A stretch of 64,000 nt of DNA from Ashinkailepas kermadecensis. Its lineage: Eukaryota > Arthropoda > Thecostraca > Neolepadidae. A program made the position numbers and the translations under genes. A model generated the notes under the pieces. It saw only the letters and a list, made by a program, of their open reading frames with translations. It was not told where the DNA came from and did not search any database. The DNA is taken from assembly GCA_034440615.1 (NCBI GenBank), contig JAOTOM010005183.1, positions 1,725,501 through 1,789,500 on the forward strand, given 5' to 3'. This document shows positions 46,301 to 58,300 of the stretch, one piece after another. How positions within the stretch are numbered: the stretch's first letter is position 1; the number at the start of each line of letters is the position of its first letter.

Positions 46301-49300
46301 TGAGATGGCTGCAGATTAGTGGGGTACCTAATCGGGTGTATTTGGTCTGTTTACACCGATGTGATCCTAATTGGTTAACCAAGAATGAAGAAAGCACGAT
46401 AATTGTGAGAACACCTGTATACCCAGTTAATCACGTCCTTCCCGCGACACTTAACCTGATAAGCTATACCCAGTAGCTTGAGAAGAAATCAAAATGCATC
46501 AATTAAGTATAGCACCACAGTGCGCATGATCCCAATTTATTCAGTTATGTTTTTATTAATCGTATCTACACCTTAATTTTTCACTCTTGCACCACCTTTT
46601 CAGGTATAATTTTCAACTCCCGACAAGCTGGAATGAAATGGAATTTGGGACATTGCCGTCTTTGTAAAACCAGATAGAAAACGTCATTTTGTTTCAACCT
46701 AACGCCAAAATTGGTTAGATAAGAGGTTCAGGGCGACCAAGTTTCCAAACATGGGTACTCTAACAAGTCAGTTATCTGTTTTGGGAGTACAGTTCTCTGT
46801 TACGGTAACGATTTCCAAAAATGGTAGAACCCAACTATTTCCGCGACGGAAACGACACCGGAGAATTGAGTCTCGGAATACCCACACCGTCCCAGTCCGC
46901 CTTACAGCATCCACGCCATTGTGGTTGTTAGTCTGAAGTCTGAATACCACAGCCAAACAACTGAGAACCACGCCGCCGCTGAGCACCTCACCGCGCATCT
47001 GGCTGCCGCCTCGTCCAGCCTGAGCCGCTTCACCTCCACGGGGTCGTCACACACCGACTCGTTCCATTTGCGTTTGTCGGACTGACGCTCCGACTCGAGC
47101 TGGCTGAGGGGGCGTCAGTGCACCGTCACGCTCTGGCAGAGCTTAAACCAGACATACATGACGCTCATTTGTGATCATTGGGAGCTGGGTGCAGTAGTCA
47201 ACGCCCAGTCGCAGTAGACTCGTACCTGAAGGGTTGCGGGTTCGAGGCTCGCCGGCCGCGCCGACTGCCGGCCCCTCACGAGCGTTCGGAGTGGGAGCAG
47301 TGACGCCATATTTCAAACTAGCTGAATGTATCGGAAATCAACTCGATATTGACCTTCATTTGCAATCGTCGTTGTTATTGGTGCATGGGGGCGCATCAGT
47401 GACATTGGTTACACAACACTTGCGCAGGGAAATACAAATCGGTGCCAAGTGGAGAAATGATATGAACATCGCACGGCCGGTTTGAACAACTCATGGTTAG
47501 GTTATTGAGCATGGATGGCAGACACCTCACCGCGCAAACATTTCACATCTGCCTTGAAGATTAGAGTTCTGCCTACGTCGAAGTCAGCCTCAGAAAGTAA
47601 CTAAGACTGCAGAACCATTCTGCGAGATGAAAGGGATGAACAGGGAATATCTTGAACTATACAGTTGGGTGGGAAAATGTACCTTTGAGATCGACAGGCT
47701 GCTGATAGCATCGGATAAAACAAAGTGAAATTCCTAGTGTGGCTTATCTCAATAAAAGACAGCTCCAGCGATAACTGCCAGCATAGCTATAGACATACGT
47801 GGAAGAAGTGTAAACGACCTGAATGAAATGCGACAGGTATGTCTGTATTCGTTTGACAGTCCTTGCTTAATATTCCGCCTATGCTTTCGTGGGACAAACT
47901 AAAAAATAAATAAATGCAATTGGTTTTCTTTGTCAGGGGTATTTTTGGCTTTTTATCAATCCAATTGGAACCGAAATTTTATTCAGCAGCTGACATGTTC
48001 AAGCCATGACCAGTTTTGTCTAGCTTCAGTCGTTTCAATTGATAAAAACCAACTTCAGCCAGTGGCATGGCTAAAACTAGCTACTTACAGCACTTTTTGT
48101 CAGACGTGCTGCTGACATACTCACAATCTCCAGCTGGACTGCTGCATGGTGTTGAGGTGCCACACTATGCCGCGTCGCTGCTCGGCCGCCACCGGCTCGC
48201 TCTCGTGCTTCACCAGGTACTTGAGCACGGTGGCGTGCACGCGATAGTACACCTCGAGCGACTCGAGCGCCAGATGCGGCGGACTGTGGTAGTTGATCTT
48301 CCGAGGGCACGCCGCCACGTTCTGCTGCAGCAGAGAGTACGCCTGCCGATCGAGATGGTCCAGTTACTAACCAGGAGGTGGTCAGGCTGCGGTCCAGGCT
48401 CAGAGAGTACGCCTGCCGATCGAGATGGTCCAGTTACTAACCAGGAGGTGGTCAGGTTGCGGTCCAGGCTAGGCAACTGATGACTATGGGTATCGTTCCT
48501 GACGGAGGCGGGTTCGGTTATTAACCAGATGACCCGGCTATTGACCTGGAGATGACCCGGCTACGCATGAGGAGATCGCCCGGTTACTGTCGGATATGGG
48601 TACTATTACTTACGGGAGACGGGTACTGTCTCCACGTCGGAAAATGGCTCTGATGGCTCAACGTCGGAAAATGCAGACTCCATGGATGTAAATACGACGA
48701 TAGATGGCCACGCAACATGACCGGCGCACAGTACAGAAGTGTGTAAGACGAGAGCGGCTGTACCGGCCAGGACAGCGACCCAATTTCCATTGGTCATGAC
48801 GGGCGTAGTGATACGAGCAGCTGCGACCTTAAAGGAATCTAGTCTCGATCTAAAACATAGCACCCAGATATCCTCATTGCCTTACACGAGTCCAGAAATT
48901 TTCATTCCGCATCACCAGTGGAATCCTAAGTAAGTATGACCTTCGCACGGCTTCGTGACCATACGACCTTGTCTCCTCGGTTGCGTCAGCTGATTTCGTC
49001 TGCAGCGTTCCTGATGCATGACTGAATCTCCCACAGCTCCAAGCGCACCTACATCATGTAGTCCGCACAGTATCAAAATGTCAACACGGAACGATTGGGG
49101 CACATGTCGACCACAAGCCACCACACGGGTCAACATGCTGACAATCGACAGCCATGGCACAGCCGACGGGGCACAGCCGACCCCCGCGCCCACCTTCTGA
49201 TAGTGTGCCAGCACGCGGTCCAACGGCTGACCGACCCTCTCAGCCATCTTGCCGAGCATGTAGTGGTCGAGCCAGCGGTCGTCGTAGGGCTCGCCCTCGG

Positions 49301-52300
49301 CGGCACCGGCCACAGCCAGTGCCTCGGCGCGCGTGAAACACTCCAGCGCCTGGCTGCTCATGCGCGTCGACACAGAGTCGAGCAGACTGAAGGTGTCCAG
49401 GTCCAGGTCACCACTCGAGTCCTGGAGGCACACCGTGGTGCTATCGGTCAGCACGCACAGGTCAGCTGGAAAGCAAGCTGGGGCGGTTTGTGGCTTAAGG
49501 GCGATTCAACTACCAGAATTATTATGAGCCCATGATTTTTAAAAAAGCTACCTGCCACTCAACTTGCTTCTACGAGAGATCATATAATGAGAACGTAATT
49601 TTTGAGGGTATAACAATGTGTTGACGGGTTGATAAGTACTCAGCGAGAATATGCTACAGTCATCTCAGAGCAACAGTGTCATGCAATTGCTCTTGGCTTA
49701 AGGTAGGAATCTGCTTTGGAGGGAAAAACACATGGACATTTCCACGTTCCAAGACGGTTCTTCTTGTTCTTTTTGGGTACAAGTGGTCTTCATCTCGGTA
49801 GTATCCGGCTACTCTCTGAAGATTTTTTATCTAAATCCATCTGGCAAGAGCATATGGAACTAATTGGTGGCGCGGTTATAACACACTACATGCAAATATT
49901 ATAGAAAAAGTGCCAAGCATCTTCACAACGGCGTTGATCGTCCGTGGTATTCGGTGGTGAGTGGTTGGTGATATTTGTTTTATGCTATATTGAGCTAGAC
50001 ATCGACAGACTGATGCATGTTCAGAGGTGTTTTTTTTGTCGTATTATGATTGAGGTAACCAAGGTGATGTGGACTGAGGCAGAAAAGATGTCAAAATCAT
50101 GACACTGAAGAGCCATGGGGCGCAAGGCATATGACCGTGAACAACATCCAAACCATTCAGATTCACCACAAATATTCATCCCAAAGCGAAGCACCTTCAA
50201 TGGCACAATTTTACCTACCATCGGTTCAAAAGTATCAATTGTAAAAAAAGAGATAAATCTTCTCGCCATAGAAAGCACGATAATTCTACTGTTGGTACAA
50301 CTTCAATATATTATGTTCCTATGGGAAATCAACACACACACCGATTGACCACAGACCAGTAATTCGGCCTGGCATCAACGGCAGGCCGAGCCAGTCGGGG
50401 CTGACCTGACACAGCAGGCGGTTGGCGTGGGAGTTGAGTGTGTAGCAGAACGTGCCGAACTCGAGCCAAAGGTTGTGCAGCTGTGAGTCCAGCTGGAGGG
50501 CGCGCCGGTAGCAGCGCACTGCCGCCTCCACGCGCCGCCACAGCTGCGTGTCGTCGCCCGAGGCTCGGTCACACAGGTTCAGCTCCCGGTCCACCTGTCA
50601 GTGGCAGGTACCACAGCGTCACTCCAGCACAGAAGCTCCTAGCTCACCCGCTAGGCATCAGTACCAGTACCAAAGCGTCACTCCAGCACAGAAGCTCCTA
50701 GCTTACCCGCTAGAGGCATCAGTACCAGTACCACAGCGTCACTCCAGCACAGAAGCTCCTAGCTCACCCGCTAGAGGCATCAGTACCAGTACCACAGCGT
50801 CACTCACAGCATACAGGCTCCTAACTCACCTGTTAGTGACACCAGCACCAGTACCACAGCGTCACTTCAGCACAGCTCCTAGCTCACCTGCTAGTGACAC
50901 CAGTACCAGTACCACAGAGTAATTCACAGCACAGAAGCCCTTAGCTCACCTGCTAGTGACACTAGTACCATGACCACATAGTAATTCACAACACGAGTCA
51001 GCTGTGATTCACCTGTCAGTGGCGGATACAACAGCGTCATACACAGCACAGAAGCTCCTAGCTCAACTGCTAATGACACCAGAACCAGCACCACAGCGTA
51101 ATTCACGATACGAGTTAGCTCCCGATCCGCATGCCAGTAGCGGGCTAAGTCGGTGGTGTGCAATGTCACAAACACCGCACATGCAGCTATGCTCAATCCC
51201 ACTGTTGCTACATTGCTGTCCCATGGCCTTCCGTCAGAGCCGGCGAGATATGACAACGGTGGCAGCTGAGTCTGCACTTACTTGACTGCCGCGAGTGAGC
51301 GCCATGGCCGCCCACGAGTCGCGCCGCTCCGGGTTGATGGCCAGGTCGCGGGCGAAGTACGGCAGCGAGTCCAGCTGCGGCCGGATCGACTCCCACTGGC
51401 GGTTCTTGAAGTTGAAGTCGGCCACAAGGTAGTAGAGGTTTTTGGTGACACTGGTGGCGGTGAGCGGCGGCGGCAGCGGCGGCCGCGTCTCCTCCGGCTC
51501 CGTCACCCAGCGCTCCACCAGCTCGCCGAGCGTGTCGGGCGAGCTCTCGGGAGGTACGAGCGTCATGACGCGCTCGAACAGCGCCTTGTCGTCGGCCGAG
51601 ATGCTGGCCACGCGGCCGTCGAACTGCGGCAACTCGCACGGGCAGAAGTAGTAGTACATCTGCTGGGCGCGCAGCCAGGTGAGGCGCACCGGCGGCACGC
51701 CGTGGTCGGCCAGGTGACTGGTGCGGTTGCGCTTGGCCGGGTGCGCGTACAGGCAGAAGAAGCACTGCTCGAGCGCCAGTCGCAGCTCTTCGTCGTACGG
51801 CAGGTTGTCGTCGGCGTCCAGCGCCGGCAGTAGCTCGCCCAGACACAGGTGCAGCAGGGCGCCCTCGTCCGAGCAGCACCAAGAGCGCGTTCCCAGCGCC
51901 TCGTGCGCCAGCACGAGGAAGCGCAGCGCGTCGGGCATATGGCGCGGTCGACGGCCTGCACCGGCGGCGCTGACGACGGTCAAGCGCTCCTGGTGCGCCA
52001 GCGCGCCGTACAGCAGCAGCCAGGGCGACACCGTCTCCAGCGGCAGCACCAGCACGTCGTCGCCACTGTTCAGCTGGTGCACGATCAGGTGCAGCAGGTC
52101 CTCCGAGAGCCGGCAAAGACGCGGCTGCTCCAGCAGCGTTGTCCAGTCAGCTGGCAGTGCCGCGCACGCACGCACAATCAACTCGGCCCAGCGGGAGCGC
52201 TCGACCGGCTCGTCCAGCGCCAGGTACGCCTGTAGACTCTCGTGTAGACTGGCCTCGCAGTACGCGGCCGTCTCGGCCGGCCGCTGCAGCCGCTCCAGCG

Positions 52301-55300
52301 AGTCCAGCAGCATGGCCAGCTGGCGACTACGGTGCGGCAGGCGGCTGTCGATTGCGGCGCTGACCACGCCGGAGAACGTGGCGCCTAGCACCTCCACCAC
52401 GTCTTCAAACTTGTCCTCGTCGTAAAACTGCTGCACGGTGTCCAGGTCGTGCACGCGCTGGAGGGCGGACAGCTCTAGCTGTACGCTAGCTGCCGAGATG
52501 AGAGGGTCGTGCACGCAGTTGACCAGGTGCAGGGTGAGCTGCTGGTCAGCAGGCAGGCACTGGTAGAAATAGTCCAGGTCGCGCAGCTGCGCCATGGCCA
52601 GTGGATGATCATCGTACAGACGCCAGAACTTGTGGCGGCACCAGCCGTAGCGCAGCTGCGCCACCTGCTGCTCCTCACCCAGCAGCTCGCCGTTCAGCAC
52701 GAGGAAGCCGAGCTGCGACAGGTCCTCCTCAGTGGTCTCCAGACCGGCGCCGCCGGTATCCTCTTCCATGGCGCAGTCGACGCGCAGCTCGGCGTGCAGT
52801 AGCGACACGAGCGTGTCTCGCAGCAGCTCTGGCGCCGTCTCTGGCGTTAGCTCCAGCTGAAACGGCTCGGGTCGCGCCGCGTGTGGCCGCGCCAACGTGT
52901 ACGTCTCGATGAAGAGCTCGGCGAGGTGCGGTAGCCAGACGTGGCTGCGTCGCCGCTCCAGCGCCCACAGCCACGCCCACAGCAGCTGCACCACGCCGCC
53001 GTTGTGGGCGTGTTCCGCCAGCCACGCTATCACGTCGTCGGCTTCGTCGGTCAACAGCGGCGCGTCGGCACGGCCGGCCGCCTCGGCACTGCGGGCCGCC
53101 TTCCATCGCGGCGACGCGTCACCGATCTTCATGAAGCCGCGGTCGTAGCGAAGAGCGGCCGGCAGCAGGGCCGAGAACATCTCGCGGTAGTTGGCACCGT
53201 CGCCGCCGGCCGCCACCTCCTCGAAGCGCAGGCCGCCGGCGGAGCGCGAGCGCTTGCTGCGTCGTTTCTCGGCCGGGTCGTTGCGCGGCCACATCTTTAG
53301 TGATTCGAGGACTGAGCGTTTGCGCTTAACGGCGACGCGACGGCGGCCCGAGCTTTCCGTCTCGGTGCCCGCGTCCGACGTGAGCTCGGAGGCGGCCTCC
53401 TGGCCGCCGTCACCGTCGTCAGTCGGGTCTCTGCCGCCGCACGGCTCCTCACTCTCGTCGCCGGCCGCACATGTGTCGTCAGCTGTCTCCTGGCTGGAGC
53501 GGTCACCCTTCTCCGCCGCCTCAGAGGTATCCCGGTCCGGGCTTCGTGTCAAATCCTGGCTGCTCCCCGCCTCCCCCTCCTGATCAGCAGCTCGAACATC
53601 CTGATCAACGTAATCCTCTTGATCAACCATTGCTTTCTCCTTGGAAGCCTCCACCGTCTGTACATCAGCATCTACTTCCTCGGGACCAGCCTCTCCTGCT
53701 TCCAGATCTGCTTCCCCTCCTTCCTGATCGACTGAGTCCTCCTCCAAACCAACCTCTTCCTCCTGATCTTCCTCTGCTGCCTCCAGATCGGCTTCCCCTA
53801 CTTCTACGTCCGCTTCCCCGTTATTCAGATCAGCTTGCCCCACTTCTATATGATCGTCCCCCATATTCTGGTCTGTGCACAGGTTGCTGTCAGGTTCAAT
53901 GCAGTGGAAGGAGTCCTTGGCCACGACATGGCCGGGAAGACCCTCGGTCATCGGATGGTCCTGCATGGCAACATCGCACGCCAGCGTCTCGTCCTCGACG
54001 CCAACGTTGTCCACGGCCATTTCCTGAACAAATAGCTTACTGTTGTCCCCGGGATTCAACACTTGGCTCAGTGCCTGGTCCTGAGTGCTCGCACTCCCAG
54101 GACTACCATCTTCTCCGACCTGCCGATGAACCCGACACTCTCCTCGACCAGCATCACTGTCACGAACACCCTTAGCCTCGGAGAGAACCTGAACTGACTC
54201 GATCGACATGAAATCAACCGGACTTAAAGACTTCTCACCAGCGAGCGTTTCCGGATGGTCTGACCCCGTTCCACACCCTCTGAGGTCATCGTTCTTCTCG
54301 TCGCTTATCTGGGTACTGCTACCTGTATTTAAGCCGTTGTCATCTAAGGGTTCCTCGCTATTGGCAGGCTCTGTGCCGTTCCCCTCAAGCTTGTTGGTGC
54401 CCACTCTGCTCTGGATAAGGGTGTCGCCAGTCTCCGCATCACCTTCGTTCGCAGCAGTGCCTCCCTCATGCGGCGAGGCCGATATTCTGGCATCCGGCTG
54501 AGACACCTCGGTCGTGCTTTGCTGCCATTCTGGCTTGTCGCTGGCACCCACCACACTGGCAGCGCCACCTACGTCATCGCCCGACTCGCAAACAGCGCAA
54601 CTGTCCGGAGCAGCGCCATCTCCTGACCTCCTCCGGTCATTTGCACAGTCATCTTCATTTGGAGCGGCCCCTACCGGGGAACAAGCGAGCTGAATGTCTT
54701 CTCCGGCTGCCGACTCGAGCCGCCCGTCGTGTACATCCGCTGGTGAGGAGACGGGAAACGCTAGGGGCTGCTCCTGGCCCTTGCCCGGGTCCGGGCGGAC
54801 AGGTGACAGCCGGCTCGCCCCGTCCTGCGCGCCTACAACCAACACGTGACGTCGGCCGTCCTTCCCGGCGCGATCAATACGAAACCGCTTGAGCTTGTCC
54901 AGCAGGCTGGCGTCGGCCGGCCTGCTGGTCAGCTGGCCTGCCACCGGAACGGTGACGTCACCGCTGGCGGCCGGCTGGCAGACGGACCGCGGCCCCGGTT
55001 CAGAGTCACGGTCGCCCACAGACTCGACCGGGGCCGGCTGCGCCGTAGACCGTGCCGCGTGGTCTTCGTCAGAGCGGGTAGTGACAGTGGGCGGGGCTGA
55101 CAAACACTCGGGATCCGTCTCCACCGGCTTGACACTGTCGGCAGGCACCGGACCGCCCACCGCGCACTCGTGGCGCTGCTGCGGCACACCATCGTCACTG
55201 TCTGATGCAGGCTGCGACCAGCCCTGCGCCACCGGTGCCGGCACAACTTGTACCGCCGGCTCAACGACATCATGTACCGCCGGTTCAGTCACATCATGCA

Positions 55301-58300
55301 CCACCGGTTCCGTGACACCACATATCGTTGATTCGGTGATGGGTTCAGGTTCACCCGTCCTCTCACTGTCACCGTCCGAGGCGACGCAGCGGTGTCTCGG
55401 TGAGTCGGGCCCCGATGAGTCAGTCAGCTCGCCTTCCTCTAGGGTGGAGCGCCGCCGCCCCGGCTGCGTCTGAGGCGCAGGTGCCGGCTCCCCAGCCAGC
55501 TGGGGCGACGCCGGCTCCCCAGCCAGCTGGGACGGCGCCGGCTCTCCAGCCAGCTGGGGCGGCGCCGGCTCTGGCGGCGACGGCGGTCTGGAGACGGCGC
55601 TATCAGTGGAGAGGCGACGCTGCGATACGTCACTGTCGGAGCAGATCTCGCCCTCCTCCACCTCACTGTCCGCAGCAGCCGGTGGCTCGCCCACCTGGCA
55701 AGTCCACGCCACATCAGCGGTCAGCTTAACACCGGCCCTGACACTGTCACCACTGGTCAACTCAGCCCCAGTGTTGACACCATCACCACTGGTCAGCTCG
55801 GCGCCAGTACTGACACCATCGCCATTGGTCGGTCCCACACCAATGCTGACACCATCACCACTGGTCGGCCCCACACCAGTGCTGACACCATCACCACTGG
55901 TCAACTCAGCCCCAGTGTTGACACAATCACCACTGGTCAGCTCAGCGCCAGTACTGACACCATCGCCATTGGTCAGTCCCACACCAATGCTGACACCATC
56001 ACCACACCAGGTCACCACTGGTCGTGCTACACCATCACCACTGGTCATCTCGGCCCCAGTGCTGACACCATCACCACTGGTCGGCCCCACACCAGTGCTG
56101 ACACCATCACCACTGGTCGGCCCCACACCAGTGCTGACACCATCACCACTGGTCAGCTCGGCCCCAGTGCTGACACAGTCACCATTGGTCGACCCCACAC
56201 CAGTGCTGACACCATCACCACTGGTCAGCTCGACCCCAGTGCTGACACAGTCACCACTGGTCGGCCCAACACCAGTGCTGACACCATGACCACTGGTCAG
56301 CTCGGCTGGCACCGGCAGAGAGCTCGCTGTTGTGTCGAACCACTGTTCGCTGTCCGACGTGTCATAGCTACAGAGGCGCGGCTTGGCGGCCGTGGAGCCG
56401 GGCACTCCTCGACCGGGCCAGTCGGCGTCCTCTGTCTCACCGTCAGCCGCTCTGGTTGTATCAGAGGCACCACTCTGTCCAGCCGGGCCCGAGGTGGCCT
56501 GTCCGCTAGGCCTTCGCCTATCAGTTGGGGAGACCACTACATGTTCGAGGTGCTCCACCTTCAACGACTTCGGCACTGCGGTGGTGGGGAGTTCATCGAT
56601 ACTACCTTGGTCCTCCGTCACAGACCCCACACTGGGCTTACTCTCCGACGTATGCAAGTCGCCAGCTTCTGGACGTACCCGTGCCTCGTCGTCACTGGCA
56701 TCGGCTGCCATCTGCCCAACATCCGATGACACGGACACAAGCGCTGTGCTTGGATCAGCTGCGGCTGCATTATCCTGATGCGCAACTGTCTCTGTTGAGT
56801 CCGCAGCACCGGAACCAGCTTGGTGTGGGAGACCCACGGTGGCTTGTCCTGCAACAGTGTGCGCTGTGTGCGCCACCACGGTTTTCGCCTCATGGGGGCT
56901 CCTTTTGCCAGATTCAGATCGTTCCTTCGTAGGAACACCGTTTTTGTGATCAGCTGTCACCACATCAAAGTCAATATTCTCATTGGTCTCGGACTGTGCA
57001 CGGTCGAGAGGATCAGACGCAACCGCTGCACTGCGTGCTTTGTCTTCTTTGGTGTCTGCTTCTTGGAGGTCCTCCATCTCTTCGCAAGTTAATTCCATGA
57101 CCTTGGCACATTCGGATATCATAGGTACGGGTCCAGAGACGTCACCCGCCTGCATGCCTTTCAAACAATCCGTCCCGTCCCGTTCAGTAGCTCCTGTATC
57201 CACAGCCTTTGTATCACCTGGGCTGGCACTATGAGATACTTCTCGTTTCCCCTCCACTTCCGAGTTCTTTGGTGGAGACGCATTGGCACCAGTGTCTCCA
57301 TCAACTTCCATTGCCCCCACAGCCTGAAAATCCCGGGCTTTATCCGTGTCACTGGTTTCACACGGTTTTCCCTCGTCAGACCCTGTTTCAATGGGCTTCA
57401 CGTTCATGGCCTCAGCGGCGACATGCGTCACATTGTCAGAATGTTTACTCGCATCGATGATCCCATCATTTTCGGGTTTCGACACATCAGATCCAGTGCC
57501 CATCTGGGCGGCTTTGCACACTGTCTGGTTATCTGAGGTTACGATGTCGGCAAGTGCCGGTTGTTGGTGCGGCCCCCTCTCGTCGCCGGACACCGGCCCA
57601 TCGTCGTCCAAGGCCAGCCGGCGACGCGCCTTCAGGACGGCCTGGTCCTCGAATGTGACTCGACGGCTGTCGACGCGAGCAGCTGACTGCGGCGGCGAGG
57701 TCGAGTCGGCGCTCTGTACACGGACCAGCGCTGCCTCCAGGTCCACCGGCGACAGCAGGCTCTGTCACATCAGAGGGAGCAGTCAGCACTACCTCCAGGT
57801 CCACCGGCGACAGCAGGCTCTGTCACATCGGAGGGAGTGGTCAGCACTACCTCCAGGTCCACCGGCGACAGCAGGCTCTGTCACATCAGAGGGAGCAGTC
57901 AGCACTACCTTCAGGTCCACCGGCGACAGCAGGCTCTGTCACATCAGAGGGAGCAGTCAGCACTACCTCCAGGTCCACCGGCGACAGCAGGCTCTGTCAC
58001 ATCAGAGGGAGCGGTCAGCACTACCTCCAGGTCCACCGGCGACAGCAGGCTCTGTCACATCAGAGGGAGCAGTCAGCACTACCTCCAGGTCCACCGGCGA
58101 CAGCAGGCTCTGTCACATCAGAGGTAGCAGTCAGCGCTACCTCTGATGTGATAGAGGCATAGGTGCCACCACACGCATGGGACATGTTCGGGTGCGGCGG
58201 TACCCACCAGGGCGGTGCCGGCGCTACAGCTGTGTGGCAGTGTGTCGCCACACATGGGACAAGGTCGTGTGCAGCGGTACCCACCAGGGCGGCGACAGTT

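Noticed and set aside
57735..57746. Start codon for CABIN1 at 57746
   Set aside because: The codon there is GTG inside an exon entered by splicing; conserved CABIN1 exons lie upstream to 62152.
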